From Eulemur rufifrons (taxonomy: Eukaryota; Chordata; Mammalia; Primates; Lemuridae): a stretch of 64,000 nucleotides of DNA. The position numbers and the translations under genes are program-made. Below, one piece after another: positions 1-10,144 of the stretch. Location: positions 253,322,843 through 253,386,842 of the forward strand of contig NC_090989.1 in NCBI RefSeq assembly GCF_041146395.1, written 5' to 3'. The notes under the pieces were generated by a model. It had not been told where the DNA came from. It did not search any database and saw only the letters and a program-made list of their open reading frames with translations. The stretch's first letter is position 1; the number at the start of each line of letters is the position of its first letter.

Positions 1-259
1 TGTTATCCCTGTAACCCTGGCCTAAGCCTGGGGAAGGGTGGGGTTCAGGGCCCTTCTCAGGGACTCCTCCAGCATCTAACCTCTGACCTGGTTTTTTTTG
101 CCCAGCCCAGGGAGTTTTTAGTGTTCTTTGGGGTCGGAAAAAACTGACTCTGACAAAATGATGCATTGTTCCTGATCCTTTTGTCTTATACTCTTTTGTT
201 ATTGTTCTTTTAAATCACTCTCTGATTCTGCTGAAACAACTTTGTTGCTTATGGTGCAG

Positions 260-391
260 TTGGAGCGGGGCAAGAGCAAAAGTTATAAGGAAATATGGAG
301 GAAAACATCCCAAAGAGTGGCCCAACGTTACCTGGCCACACTGAGACGGAAGACTGAGAGGCTCGCTGAGTCCGGGGTGGATCTGGACTGA
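260..391 (+). CDS. Terminal coding exon of an unidentified gene (C-terminus, partial)
   Basis: Seen: an AG acceptor at 258-259 follows a moderately pyrimidine-rich stretch. It is then open for 43 codons to TGA at 389-391, in phase 0. The encoded tail is very basic and probably helical: Lys/Arg at residues 3, 5, 7, 10, 14, 15, 19, 23, 29, 30, 31 and 34, an aromatic/hydrophobic series (Tyr9, Ile12, Trp13, Val20, Tyr24, Leu25, Leu28, Leu35), and an acidic end (Glu37, Asp41, Asp43-stop). A 3' UTR and AATAAA follow. The frame is also open for some way upstream of 260, so the exon boundary rests only on the acceptor. I do not recognise the protein. Inference: last exon of a + strand gene that lies mostly left of the window. 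It could still be a chance frame. Confidence 0.45.
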   Translation: MERGKSKSYKEIWRKTSQRVAQRYLATLRRKTERLAESGVDLD

Positions 392-665
392 CCTGGTTTA
401 CCGACTATGTCTTTCTCTGGAGCCACACTTGGATGCCGGAAATGTGGCTTTTCTTCAAGTGCAAACCATCCTTGTCCATGTGCTTCCTACTCCCCGTCTA
501 TTCTGCGGCCATAGCCTGGGCAGCCAGGGAGCTCCCGTGGTGTTGGCAGCTGCACAGGTGCATGGCCCAAGAAGGCGATTTGGCACCAGCCCTGTCCCCT
601 GCCCGTATTCCAGGCTCCTGGTCTTGCCTCCAGCCAGCAATAAAGAGGTGGAGGGCCGTGTCCTG
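392..665 (+). other. Putative 3' UTR of the left-edge gene
   Basis: GC-rich, repeat-free sequence between the stop at 389-391 and the polyadenylation signal. Overlapping open frames here (429-747 on +, 455-732 on -) show no protein features and are best read as UTR chance frames. Confidence 0.4.
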
Positions 666-672
666 GTGGGGG
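639..672 (+). terminator. Polyadenylation signal AATAAA with downstream GU-rich element
   Basis: AATAAA lies at 639-644. A GT-rich stretch (gtgtcctggtggggg) begins near 658, the spacing expected for a cleavage site around 655-665. Its position about 250 bases after the stop at 389-391 supports the terminal-exon call. Confidence 0.5.
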
Positions 673-779
673 CTGCGGCAGTGTAATCTCACGGGCTTTG
701 CTCAGCGTCTCAGATTCGACTGGAGGCTTCATACTTTATTACTTTAAAAAAGTCCTTTGTTGCTTACTTTTATTACTAT

Positions 780-1330
780 ACAAGTAGTGTAATTTGTTAT
801 AAAAGCCAGAAATTACAGATAAGCAAAAAGAAGAAAATAAAAGTCACGCACAATCCCAATATCAAGGGAAAACCCTTCTTAACATTTTGGGGGTCTATTA
901 TCATCTCTGCATATGTATTTTTCATTTTTACAGCAAAAGGATAAGACTCTATGTGTTATTTTTCATTTACTATAATTCCAAAATCTTTATGTTCTACTAA
1001 ATATACTTCTGCAACATTATTTTCAACAGCCACATAGTATTCTAGTAGGTGCTGAAATGTAGCCAATCGTCCCCTGTGATTAGACATTTAGGTATTTCTA
1101 GTGTTTTAATCTTGTTAGACTGAACAATATGAAATTTCTGACATTTGATTGTTCTTGGTCTAAAAGAATGGCAATTTCATATTATTCGACCTAACATAAA
1201 TAATGCTGTGGTGAACATCCTTGAGACTAATCTTTGCATATTTTTTTCAATTACTCGTATAATTTTTTCCCCATTACTTCTAGGATTATGTTCCTAGAAA
1301 TCCACTTCCCGAGTCAGAAGGGATGCATGC
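780..1330 (-). repeat. Old L1M/HAL1-like LINE fragment
   Basis: The + strand reads as the reverse of an old L1 3' region: 'gaagaaaataaaagtcacgc', 'cacatagtattctagt', 'tgattagacatttaggtatt', 'ataatgctgtggtgaacatcc' and 'tatgttcctagaaatcc' are decayed forms of familiar L1M antisense phrases, in the right order. Subfamily not resolved. Confidence 0.65.
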
Positions 1331-2290
1331 AAGCAGTCCACACTGACCTCCTGGCGTGTGTCCAAAGCAGACCAAGAGAGGGAAGGGCTGAGGGTGAGGA
1401 ACGTGTCCGTGTCCGGAGCTGCCTGTTAGGTGTAGGGTTGGCCTGGGAGGATGGGGCAGAAGTCCCAGCTGCTCCCTGACTGGGCCATGGCCCTGGACCA
1501 GTCACGGCACAGAGGAGCAACTCAGCAGAGCTTTCATAGTGGGACAACTGGTGTTTTGTTTCAAAGATATCGGTGCTTTGGCATTTCAAACCCTGTCCAA
1601 CTTCATCAAGCTTTGAAACTCTTTGAGCTTAGGATCCTCCAGACCTTAAGATCAGAAACCCCCCCCCTTTCCAGGGAAAAAGGCCCTTGTCCTTTCTGCT
1701 CCGTAAAGATGTGGGCTTTTTAAAGGACTCACAATGGCCTCTGTAGTTTTGAATGTTTAAAATATAACTTGGCCTTGAGGGTGGACCAGGCCCAGCTGTG
1801 GAGTGAGGTTCTGATGGATTCTGAGGCAGCAGACCTCTCGAACCATCGAAGCGTGCAGGCTGAATTTTAAAAATAATTGTCCTTTTTTAATGATGTAAAA
1901 CATGTCATCTAGATTAAAAAATAAACACACTTTATTACTTTCTCAGTCCTTTCTTCCTGCCTCCCAGGGCCAGATGGGGATTGCTTGAATATTTCTGGCG
2001 TATTTCACATATTTAATAACGCCCTTGGAGGTTCTTCCAGAGCTGATGAAAATGTGGGATTGAACTGTGCCCATAGACGCCTTCCCAGAGAAGAAAGCTG
2101 GTGTGGGCGGACGTGTGCTGGGGTGGCAGTGGGGGTGGGAGGGCAATCCTGTTTTGGAAGCAGCTGGGCCTACAAGTCCAAAGGCATGTCCTTTTCATCT
2201 CCAACAATAAAGGAAATTGTTTCTCTGCCCACCCTCCCCGCTCTCGTGCCTTTTGGGGGATGGGGGAGGTGAGAGGGAAGAAAAAAAGGG
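1331..2290. other. Unique non-coding sequence
   Basis: No exon or recognisable repeat seen. It includes a C-run near 1660, an AT-rich patch at 1865-1930 and a GC-rich patch near 2080-2150. Short open frames on both strands have no protein features. Confidence 0.5.
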
Positions 2291-2293
2291 ACC

Positions 2294-2315
2294 AAAAAAA
2301 AAAAAAAAAAAAAAA
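2294..2315 (+). repeat. Poly-A tract (22 A)
   Basis: Uninterrupted run of 22 A in a purine-rich setting (gggaagaaaaaaaggg just before). No SINE body precedes it, so it looks like a simple repeat and not a retroposon tail. Confidence 0.85.
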
Positions 2316-2399
2316 TCAGTGCAGCTAAGCAAACTACAACTGCTGCTGGAAAGAGTCAGGCCTTCCCCGACAGCTTTTGCTAGCTCTCTTGAGCCGCAG

Positions 2400-2490
2400 C
2401 GAATCCAAGAAAATAATTAAAGATTTAATTTATTTATACATCTTCTCTATAGATATTATGGAGCCTACAATTGCCGCCTCCTAATTTATG
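2400..2490. promoter_or_regulatory. AT-rich block abutting the CpG island
   Basis: A sharp change from GC-rich DNA to AT-rich sequence with 'aaaataattaaag', 'tttaatttatttata' and 'cctaatttatgcg', that is several TAAT-core (homeodomain-type) sites, directly followed by CpG-dense DNA. Inference: promoter-proximal regulatory sequence. Confidence 0.35.
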
Positions 2491-3000
2491 CGGGCGGAGC
2501 CCGCGGCAGCCGGAGCGCGGGGTCGGTCCTGGCGCGGGGACCCGGGCGGGCGGGCGACCCCCGCTGTCAGCCCGCGCAGAACAATGGCTCGGCTCGGTGG
2601 CCGCCGGCCGGCGGGCGCGCGCACCTGGGTGATGGGCACCTCCCGAGACTCCCCGGGACTGAGGACCTGACAGGCGCGAGGCGGCCTCCTTAATAGACTG
2701 CGGGAGCTTCTCCGGGAGAAGTCTGCGGCGGTCCCCGAGGAGAGATCATCAGGCAGAGTGGTCCCCGGAGCAGGATTTATTAGCAGACAGGATGGGGAAG
2801 TTGATTAGCCTCCGCGGCTGAACGGACATCCTGTCAGACAGGCCTCTTAATCCAATCACTTACCTGTCGAGGGGAGCGTCGCCGCGCTCAGCCCGCCGCC
2901 TCCCGCCTGGCCCGGCGCCCCTACCTGCCCGCGCCCGGCTGTCTGGTTCTCGGGGACAGAAGCCAAGTACCTCCGTCCCTCCCGTGCCCGGTCTCGCTCT
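2480..3000. promoter_or_regulatory. CpG island, probable promoter
   Basis: CpG dinucleotides are dense from about 2490 to 2950 (for example gcgggcggagcccgcgg and gccggccggcgggcgcgcgc) while the rest of the window is CpG-poor. The stretch 2750-2870 is less GC-rich and contains CCAAT at 2852-2856 and a 9-base inverted repeat (gacaggatg at 2786-2794, catcctgtc at 2827-2835). No convincing + strand gene starts here. The - strand has a perfect 5' splice site at its left part, so transcription to the left is the better guess. Confidence 0.65.
2864..3000 (-). other. Putative first exon of a - strand transcript (donor at 2864)
   Basis: On the - strand the sequence reads CAG|gtaagt, the exact consensus donor, with the exon side at 2864-2866 and intron beginning at 2863. 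The exon would lie inside the CpG island; its 5' end is not defined by sequence alone (3000 is only a guess). No coding frame is evident, so it could be a 5' UTR exon or a lncRNA exon. Confidence 0.35.
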
Positions 3001-3254
3001 GTGATTCTGTCTCGGTGTCGATGCAACCTTCAGGTTGTTCTTCTGGACTCACGGCCCTGGCGGTGACTCTCTCCTGCACAGAAACCTCACCTTCTGTGGC
3101 TCCCTATTCCCCACTCGGGAAAATCCTCCTCCAGGGTCTCACTTCACTCGACCCTGAACCCCCTTTCCTGCTTCGTTCCCTACTGGTCCCTCTCCGAGTG
3201 ATCTCTCTGCTGGGCACTATTCTCCCCGCTTCCTGGACCTCTCCTGCCTGCCCC

Positions 3255-3410
3255 CTCCAGCCCTTGCTCCAGGTATGGGATCTACCTAGAATGTTTCCTC
3301 TCTTTTTTTCCAAACCCTTCTTGTCCTTGGAGATCTGGCTCACAAGCCTGGTCCTCCCTGGCTACATCCCTCTCCCTCCATGCCCAGGCAATTTCCCCTT
3401 CCTCTGAAGC
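3255..3410 (+). repeat. L2 LINE fragment (probable)
   Basis: Pyrimidine-rich text with the order 'cctagaatgtttcctct', 'cttggagatctggctcac' and 'tggtcctccctgg' is a decayed form of the L2 3' region (…cctggaatgctcttcc…ccttccctgacc…). Confidence 0.45.
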
Positions 3411-3449
3411 TCTATCTGTCTGTGCCAGGCTGAGGACTCTGGGCCTGCT

Positions 3450-3605
3450 GCCTGCAGCACTTTCCAGCTTTGTGACCCTGGCTTCCCCCTCCTGGACATG
3501 ACAACAGCAATTCCTGCAGGGCTGTGCTGAGGACCCAGTGAGAGGATGCCTGTCGGCAGCTGCAGTGACACCTGGCTCGTAGCACTCAGTGATCCATATT
3601 TGTCC
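3450..3605 (+). repeat. MIR SINE fragment
   Basis: Contains 'ccagctttgtgaccctggc' with later 'tgtgctgaggacccagtgag', matching the middle and 3' part of MIR in order. Confidence 0.55.
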
Positions 3606-3992
3606 TGCCCTGCATCAGGGTGGTGCTGTGTGGTGCTGCCTCCTTCACTGCGCTGAGTTCCATTAGGACAGGGGCCAGGCCATCACCTCCCCTCTGCCCC
3701 CCCTGCCCCCAACACCCAGTACAACCTGGTAGAGACCAGACAGCGAGCGACCCCATGGGGCCCCATTTCCAGCTGACCTGACCATGCTTCGAAGAAGCAG
3801 CAGTGTGAGGACAGGGCCCCCATCTGCTTCCGTGGGACAGGCGTTGAGATGTGTGTTCTCTCCAGCTCTTGTCAAGAGTTTAGGGATTCAGATCCTATTG
3901 ATCCACCGTGTCTTCACAGCCATCCATCATCATTAGGAAACAGGACCTGAGCCCTGGATGGGGTGGCGGCACTGGGCAATTTAGAGGGTTTT

Positions 3993-3999
3993 ACACACG

Positions 4000-4032
<33 letters not shown>
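3993..4032. repeat. Alternating (CA)/(CG) dinucleotide repeat
   Basis: Forty bases of uninterrupted purine-pyrimidine alternation: acacac, then six CG steps near 3999-4008, then (AC)n to 4032. The CG core makes it a strong Z-DNA-type sequence. Confidence 0.9.
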
Positions 4033-4439
4033 GTGGCTAAAAGGAGTCGGCTAAGGCAAACATTGAACACTTAGCAGGCAGGGAGGGAAAGGACCCAGGG
4101 GACTTGTAGAAACCAAAGGTAACTGCCCAGGAAGTATATTCAATTCCACTTTCTGGTCAAGGATTTTTGTGCTTGGTTGTAATTGTCTGTGAGCACGTGC
4201 CTTTGGCAAGTGTGGGTGCTGAGGTCGCACCAGGCCTGGCCACTTCCTGCTGATGTCGTCTGGCCTGGGTCAGTGTCAGGGCCGCTGGCCTCTGGCTTGG
4301 GCCGTCTTCCCTATTTTGCTTTACACAGACCAGAATAGCAGTTGCCAGGCCACAGTCATCAGGCAACCCTCCCATGCCTTGGTGCTCCTCAAAGATTTCT
4401 AACGTGCCCCGGGGGATATTGGTGTGGCGGAACTGACCC

Positions 4440-4655
4440 GCGGAAAGGGATTCAGAGCACCAGGGCCTGGCTGGGTGCTGCTGCTGATCAGCTGTGTGGT
4501 CCTAGGCAGGGTGGTTGGGTGGGCGTTTAATCTCACTGATTTTGTTTCTTCACTAGCAAATGGGGATAATATTTGGCTTACCATCACGGGAGGAGAAATT
4601 GAAGGATAAAATGAGGTAATTGATAGGAATGTGCTTTTAAAAGCACAGTACCATC
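4440..4655 (+). repeat. MIR SINE
   Basis: Near full length: 'cagctgtgtggtcctaggca', 'tttaatctcactgatttt', 'tcttcactagcaaatgggg' and 'taaaatgaggtaattgatag' follow the MIR order from 5' to 3'. Confidence 0.7.
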
Positions 4656-4704
4656 CAAAATTAAGGCAGAATGACGATCATGAAATTGTTCCTAAAATAT
4701 TGAT

Positions 4705-4910
4705 TACCCTCAACGCTAGCTGCTTGGGATGTAAAGGTGGCCAAGCCTCAGCCTGCCCTCCATGAGATCACAGGCTAATGGGGGAAAGAGACAGATGCGG
4801 GGACACTAAGACGCTGGGCAGGAGGAAGTCAGTGCTGTGAAAAGGCACCAGCAATGCGCTAAGAGAAGGCGAAGGAGCCAGGGATGAAACACCCCCCTCC
4901 CGACCGGGAG
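4705..4910 (-). repeat. L2 LINE fragment
   Basis: Reads as the reverse of the L2 3' end: 'cctgccctccatgagatcac', 'ggctaatgggggaaagagac' and 'agtgctgtgaaaaggcacc'. Confidence 0.55.
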
Positions 4911-5640
4911 GCTGGCCAGGCTGCAGCGGGGGAGGAGCGCTCTGCTGCACCTTGAAGGGAAGTGGGACTGGAATGGCTGGGGAAGGGTCACCGGCAGAGG
5001 GGGCAGCGAGGGTAGAGGCCCAGCAGGGGAAGGGAGGCTGTGTGGTGGTGAACAAGGACGAGGAGGTGGAAGCGGATGGGAGCCAGGTGCACAGAGCTTT
5101 AGAAGCCTGGCTGAGGGCTCAGCACGACCTGCAGCCTGCCAGAGGCACGGGAGGGTGCTCAGCAGGAAAGGGACAAGCTGGAGGTGCATTCTGGAAATTC
5201 TGGCAAGATGGCAGGTGCGCGGGGAGCATGGGCTGGAGGGGAGGCAGGAGGCCGGGAGGAAGCTACTGCGGTGTCTACACACAAGACGGTGAGGCCTGAA
5301 GGACCTGGGAGCATGGGTGCTCCTTCTGCCCCCCTGGGCTGGGGCAGACACCAAGAGGGAGCAGAGACAGGGGCAAGGCTGGGTGAGGGAACCCCACGGA
5401 ACAGGGTCAAGGAAACCCTGGTCTGCATTACAATCCAAACGGCTAACAGTCTGTTTGCAGAGAGCCCCCTCTGTCTGCTCAGAGCACAGGGGCATTCCCC
5501 TGGCACCACGATGAACGTTCACAAATGCCTGTGCGGCTGGAAAGAGGACTTTCCCTGACGGGAATGTCTCAGTCTGCCCCATCACACCATCAGGGCAGGG
5601 ACCAAGCACAGGAAGAACTGCCCCGAGAACCAGCAGTGGG
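4911..5640. other. Unique GC-rich non-coding sequence
   Basis: Holds the longest open frame of the window (4806-5609, - strand, 267 codons), but the product is Pro/Ser/Leu-rich with no domain, and several other frames here are also open because stops are rare in GC-rich DNA. No splice or promoter context. Confidence 0.5.
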
Positions 5641-5719
5641 GCCCGGAAAGTGCTCTCCTCTTACCAACTGTGGGCCCTTAGACAAAGGGTGTAACTTCGG
5701 GGTCCCTAGTATTTAAATA

Positions 5720-5742
5720 ACTGTAATAATAATAATAATGGA
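5720..5742. repeat. (TAA)n microsatellite
   Basis: Short run of TAA triplets (taataataataataat) at the edge of a MIR copy. Confidence 0.8.
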
Positions 5743-5895
5743 AATGTATTAAGTACTTATGCGAGTCAGGCACTGCACTAAATGCCTTACAAGAATCATC
5801 TCATCCAATCCTTGAAATACTTTTGGGTAAGGAGGGCAGAGATATGACCTCCATTTTACAGATTGGGAAACTGAGGCCCATACTAGCACTTTGTA
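5743..5895 (-). repeat. MIR SINE
   Basis: Reads as reverse MIR: 'attaagtacttatgcgagt', 'caggcactgcactaaatgcc', 'catctcatccaatccttg', 'ccattttacagattgggaa' and 'actgaggcccata'. Confidence 0.75.
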
Positions 5896-5919
5896 ATTTG
5901 TGAAGTCCCTTTGTGTGCT

Positions 5920-6065
5920 GTCATTCGGTAAATGCCTGCTGTGTTCCAGGCTTGCTACATATATTTATCTCATTATCAGCTCAATCCTATGAAGTTAGCA
6001 CAATTTTTCTGTTTCACAGATAAGGAAACAAGCTCAGCAGACTCTAAAGCCAGAGAGTCAGGATT
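5920..6065 (-). repeat. MIR SINE, second copy in the same orientation
   Basis: 'gtaaatgcctgctgtgttcc', 'tatctcattatcagctcaat', 'tttcacagataaggaaaca' and 'aagccagagagtcagg' match reverse MIR. It lies only about 25 bases after the previous copy. Confidence 0.65.
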
Positions 6066-7265
6066 GGTCAAGCTGAGCCTTGGGCGCCCCTCTACCCTGG
6101 AGCCTTATTCTCTTTCCTGCAACACGTGTGGGCTGCCCGTGTCCTGCTGTCCATCCCGATGGATGACACGGGGAGTTTACATAGGTGGGGTAGTCAGTAT
6201 CGGGAACGACAGATTCTACTGAATTGTTTTCTGACAGATTCACTGAATGCTGACGTCTGTTGATCATGTCAACAGGGAGACAGAGGGGATGGGAGCTGAC
6301 ACTTAAAAAATTCCTACGCAGAGTCACCCTCTCATCAAGCTATCTTCTCTTGTCTCCACGTCTTGCTTTGCACATCTTTGTTCAGACCTGCGGTGCCCTC
6401 TTCCAAGGGGACCTGCTGCAAAGCTCTCCGTGCCAGGGAACCGGAGCTCCCCTCGTGGGCACAGCAGCCGCTCACTGCGGCTTCCTCACCCCTGCCCAGA
6501 ACTGCGTGCAGGCGCGCGGCTCGGAGCTGGTCTCTTCGGGGTCTCCTAGAAGCAGAAGTGCTTTCTTGGGCTCTGCTGTAAGTGATTGTCACCAAGGCTG
6601 GGAAGAGGGAAGGGGACCCTCTGCCCAGCCTGTGGGCACTGCCTTGGGGCACCAGCACCCTTCAAGTAGGCAGGGGTGGGTAGGATGTTGCACCAACGAG
6701 GAGAATAAATTTGCTCAGGTAAAAATTCTATTGTGGAGGGAAACTGCTGAAGTTTCCAAGATGACTGTGGCTTTAAAGCTCAGAGTTGCACGCACAATGC
6801 CGATGGGGTGTCGTGAGGTACAAGGTCCTGACTCCTTTGCCTGTTAGGGGTCAGCCTCTCCAGGTAAAGCAAGGGGTCATGACCCAGGTTTGAGGAGCAT
6901 AAACTGGTGTTTGGCTGAAATCACTGAACTATTGGTTGAGACTAGGGGCCTGGTTCCAGCATATTCTCAGGTCTGGAAGTGGCCCAGTATAAACCTGGGA
7001 CTATGGCACTCCTTGGTTCTCCGTGACAGTGCCCACCTGAAGGGCTGCCTGTGCTGCCCCGGGCTCCCCCCAACCCCGTCCAGACCCCTGTGCCTGCTCA
7101 TACCTGAGCGAAGCCGGAAGAGGAACCAGTCACTCCCAATGGCTGGGAGCGGGGAGGGCGAGGGAGGGGGAGCGTGGGTGACACTCTGAAAGGCAGTCGT
7201 GTGATGCTGACTGTGCTCGGCAGCCTGGTGGGTGGGAGGAGGGAGACAGCTGGTCGGGGTTTTGG
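6066..7265. other. Unique non-coding sequence
   Basis: GC-moderate DNA with no recognised repeat or exon. A + frame of 195 codons (6260-6847) has mixed composition and no domain or splice support, so I do not call it. Confidence 0.45.
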
Positions 7266-7267
7266 GA

Positions 7268-7345
7268 TCAGGGACAGTGTTCCAGTAAGCTCCGTGTCCC
7301 CAGCACAGAGTACAGAGTAGGTGCTCAGAAAATGTGTTGCTGAGT
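7268..7345 (+). repeat. L2 LINE 3' end
   Basis: 'tccccagcacagagtacaga' and 'gtaggtgctcagaaaatgtg' followed by 'ttgctgagt' is the typical L2 terminal phrase. Confidence 0.6.
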
Positions 7346-7374
7346 CAAAGGATAGCTAAGCAGGGGTCCTGCAG

Positions 7375-7460
7375 GTGGCAGAGAGGGGGACGGGCACCGC
7401 AGACTGAAGACACTGCATGAGCAAAGGCCGCGGTGCCAGACGCGGCTGAAGAGGGCGTGC
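7375..7460 (-). repeat. L2 LINE fragment
   Basis: 'actgcatgagcaaaggccgc' inside 'ggcagagag…' is the reverse of the L2 phrase ending in 'gcctttgcac'. Confidence 0.4.
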
Positions 7461-7734
7461 TGTGAACTCAGCGGTGGGGGACAGAGAGCTGCCCCCTTCA
7501 GATCCCCTCCCCACACTGAGTCACGCTAGAGCCCCAGCAGCAGCCTTCCTGCAGGTATTCTGGCTGCACTTGAATGCCTCTGGAGGCAGGGAGCTCATTC
7601 TCCCCTTGACTTCCCTTTGTGTCTTAGGGCATCTCCGATGGCGACTACATGAATTTCCTAAACTAGGTGGGCATTGATTGTTTTAGGGGCCCCTGCTGCT
7701 GCCCTGCTTCCCAGACTGCCTGCTGCTTTGGTGC

Positions 7735-7835
7735 CACATTGCCAAGGGCCTTGAGTGTTAGGCCAAGGAATTTGGCCTTTATTCTGTGTGCAGAGCAGGA
7801 CCATGAACAGGCAGAGCTGTGCTCAGGGAGACGCC
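7735..7835 (-). repeat. L2 LINE fragment
   Basis: 'caagggccttgagtgttagg' and 'aaggaatttggcctttattc' match the reverse L2 segment that usually reads 'aaggactttggattttattc'. Confidence 0.6.
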
Positions 7836-8790
7836 TCTGCTGGCCCAGCCAGGCTGGAGTCCTCGGGGCAGGCGACCTGAAGTCTGTCTGTCTCTGCACC
7901 TCTCCATACCCACTGCTTGACTTAAAGGACTCGAGGGCAGAAAACCGGTGATAACCATTTCTCTTCCCAGACAGACAGGTCCAAAGCCAGTATGGGCTGG
8001 GAGGAGGCACATGTAAGTTTGTATCTCAGGATCATCCTGAGTCGGTGTGTCATGGAAGCCAGAGCCTCCCAAATGCCATTGTCCCTCTGGAGTCTGTCTT
8101 TCTGCAGAACCGAAGACGGCGGGCAGGTGTGGGCGCCTGGAGTCTTGGGGTGAAGGGTGTCTCCAGCTTCCCTCTGGCGCTGATGGAGGATTGGCTCCCT
8201 CTGGGAGCGGCGCTTGGCCCTCACTCGAGACTGGGGTGTACTAAGGTGGGCCTGCAGCACCTTCACCAGCCCTGGGATCCCTGCTGACCTTTGCGTTCTC
8301 CAAAAAAAGTCAAGGTGATGACAAGACACATCTATCGCATCTCAGCCATCATTGCAGTTGAAAGATGGGCCCGGAGCAGGTGGACTGCTTCAATTATGAT
8401 GGATGAGGACGGTGACAGCTCTCAGGAGAGCCGCAGGAACCTGGCAAGTGTTCACTCAGCTATGACTCCTCTGGTAGCAATTTGACAAGATCAGAGCACT
8501 CTATGGAAGTGGAAAGTTTGGGGACCTCGGGGTTTGCTTGGCCTGGAGACCCTGGCTGCAGAAACCCTCTGCCAGCAACACAGGACGGGTCGCCACTGCT
8601 GGCTGCTCTCCTACGAGGACCCGCGTGGGGCAGGCAAGTGTGGCTGTGGGGAGGGGCTCTGTCTTGGGAGGCCTCCTGGCCCCAGGCACAAGTCTGGGAC
8701 TTGCCTGCTTCAATCTCTCTTCCCTGCCACTGAGAAAGGTCCCCACTGCCAACCAGGGGACACCATCACGGCTGTAGCCACAACCTCACA
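7836..8790. other. Unique non-coding sequence
   Basis: No exon or identifiable repeat. Frames such as 7922-8329 (-) and 8534-8962 (+) overlap each other on opposite strands and show no protein family features. Confidence 0.45.
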
Positions 8791-8794
8791 AGAT

Positions 8795-8895
8795 GACTGG
8801 GCATCTCCTCTGAGCCAGGCCCTGAGCTGGGCACTGGGCAACAACGGTGAACAAGGGAGTCACATCCTGTCCTCATGGCACTCTCTGTGTAGACT
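8795..8895 (-). repeat. L2 LINE fragment
   Basis: 'tgagccaggccctgagctgg' and 'acaacggtgaacaagggagt' then 'cctgtcctcatggcactctc' follow the reverse L2 3'-end order. Confidence 0.6.
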
Positions 8896-8929
8896 CTCAA
8901 GGGACCAGATGGCCCCATCTGTGGTCAGA

Positions 8930-9065
8930 TGTGACAGTGGGCACGGCACCTCTCCTCTCTGAGCCTCAGCTGGACGGTCTCCTTATGGGGATGGCGGATG
9001 TGTATTAGGTGAGGTGACCTGTGGAGAGCACCCTGCTTGTCCGGAAGTGGTGTTTAATAAGTGCT
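8930..9065 (+). repeat. MIR SINE fragment
   Basis: 'acctctcctctctgagcctc' followed by 'tccttatggggatggcgg' and 'gtttaataagtgctagc' match MIR 5' to 3'. Confidence 0.5.
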
Positions 9066-9104
9066 AGCTTTGCTCCCTCACCAGTTCAGTTGTCCCTTGG
9101 TACA

Positions 9105-9245
9105 ATTCTTTATTCATCCAGCAAACTTGGTGGAGCCCTTCCTGTGTGCCAGGCACTGGGCTTGGCTCCTGGGAATGAGATGTGGTTGTAGATGGGGGGC
9201 CGGCAGCTTTACCTGCTTAGAGGATGAAGGCGTGGTTGGATCAGA
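9105..9245 (-). repeat. L2 LINE fragment
   Basis: 'ttattcatccagcaaacttg', 'cctgtgtgccaggcactggg' and 'ctcctgggaatgagatgtgg' are the reverse L2 3' end. Confidence 0.65.
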
Positions 9246-9504
9246 CAGTCCTGTGGCCCGCGCTGCCCTGCAGTGGCTGCTGGGTGGAGGCGTCCACCTT
9301 GCAGAATGATGGGCGGGCACAGTCCTGGCTGCAGTGCTCCTGGGCTGGAAGCCAAGGCCCTGGTGACCCCTGGGCCTTCCAGGCATTGGTGGGCTTCTCT
9401 GCATCTTCTGAAGCCAGGATTCAGGGAATTCTTTGCCCCAGAGGTAACCTTCCTACAGCTGTGAGGGACCCTCAGTGTGGGCAGCTCAGCCCAGAGGTGC
9501 TCCA

Positions 9505-9785
9505 GTTCCTTGAACCCTTATTAAGCAACTGTTGTATACCCTGAGGAGAGAGGTGGGGGAGAAGCAGACAAGACTCAGCCAGGCCCTGCCCTCCAGGGGC
9601 TCTCGGGCTGGCAGAGGGATAGCAGAACACCAGGCATCGAGGCACACACGTGCCGGCAAGGGGGCCCGGGAGGCTCCCGGCCAGCTCTGAGGAAGGTGTC
9701 GTCCATTCCGGCAAGGTGATCAGGGAGGGCTTCAGAGAAGGGGTGTTCTGTGAACTCTGAGGAATGCCCCAGAAGGAGCATCACG
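9505..9785 (-). repeat. L2 LINE fragment
   Basis: 'ccttattaagcaactgttg', 'caggccctgccctccagggg', 'atcagggagggcttcagag' and 'gaactctgaggaatgcccc' occur in the reverse L2 order over about 280 bases. Confidence 0.65.
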
Positions 9786-10144
9786 TTTGAGCCCTCACCA
9801 AAGGCACCTAGGCAAGGCCTCTCCCCTGGCCTCTGTGTCCCCATCTGCGTGGTGACAAGGCTGCCTCAGTCCTCCTGGCCCAGACACTAGCAGGTTCAGG
9901 TCTCCACTTTCCCCTCAGAGTCAGCGCCCAGCGCCCTGCAGTCCTCCCCAGAGACCTCCCTGTGTGCCCCTGACAGCCAAAGACAGCCCTGGGAGCCCCG
10001 CTGCACCCCTCACCCCTCTACCCTGGGAAAGATGCTTAGCACAGTCATAGCCATGCAGAGATTGAATAAACAGGGTTACGAGTTTCACTAAACTACCGTT
10101 ATTTTGGCTGGAGAAGAGAAGATTTTGATGGTAAGGGCAAGAAT

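Noticed and set aside
2488..2670. 60-codon + frame inside the CpG island with ATG after acaatgg
   Set aside because: Arg/Gly/Ala-rich translation typical of CpG islands; no Kozak-supported gene structure or donor site follows.
4806..5609. Longest open frame of the window (267 codons, - strand)
   Set aside because: Low-complexity Pro/Ser/Leu-rich product, runs partly through an L2, other frames on both strands are open too, and no splice, promoter or domain evidence.
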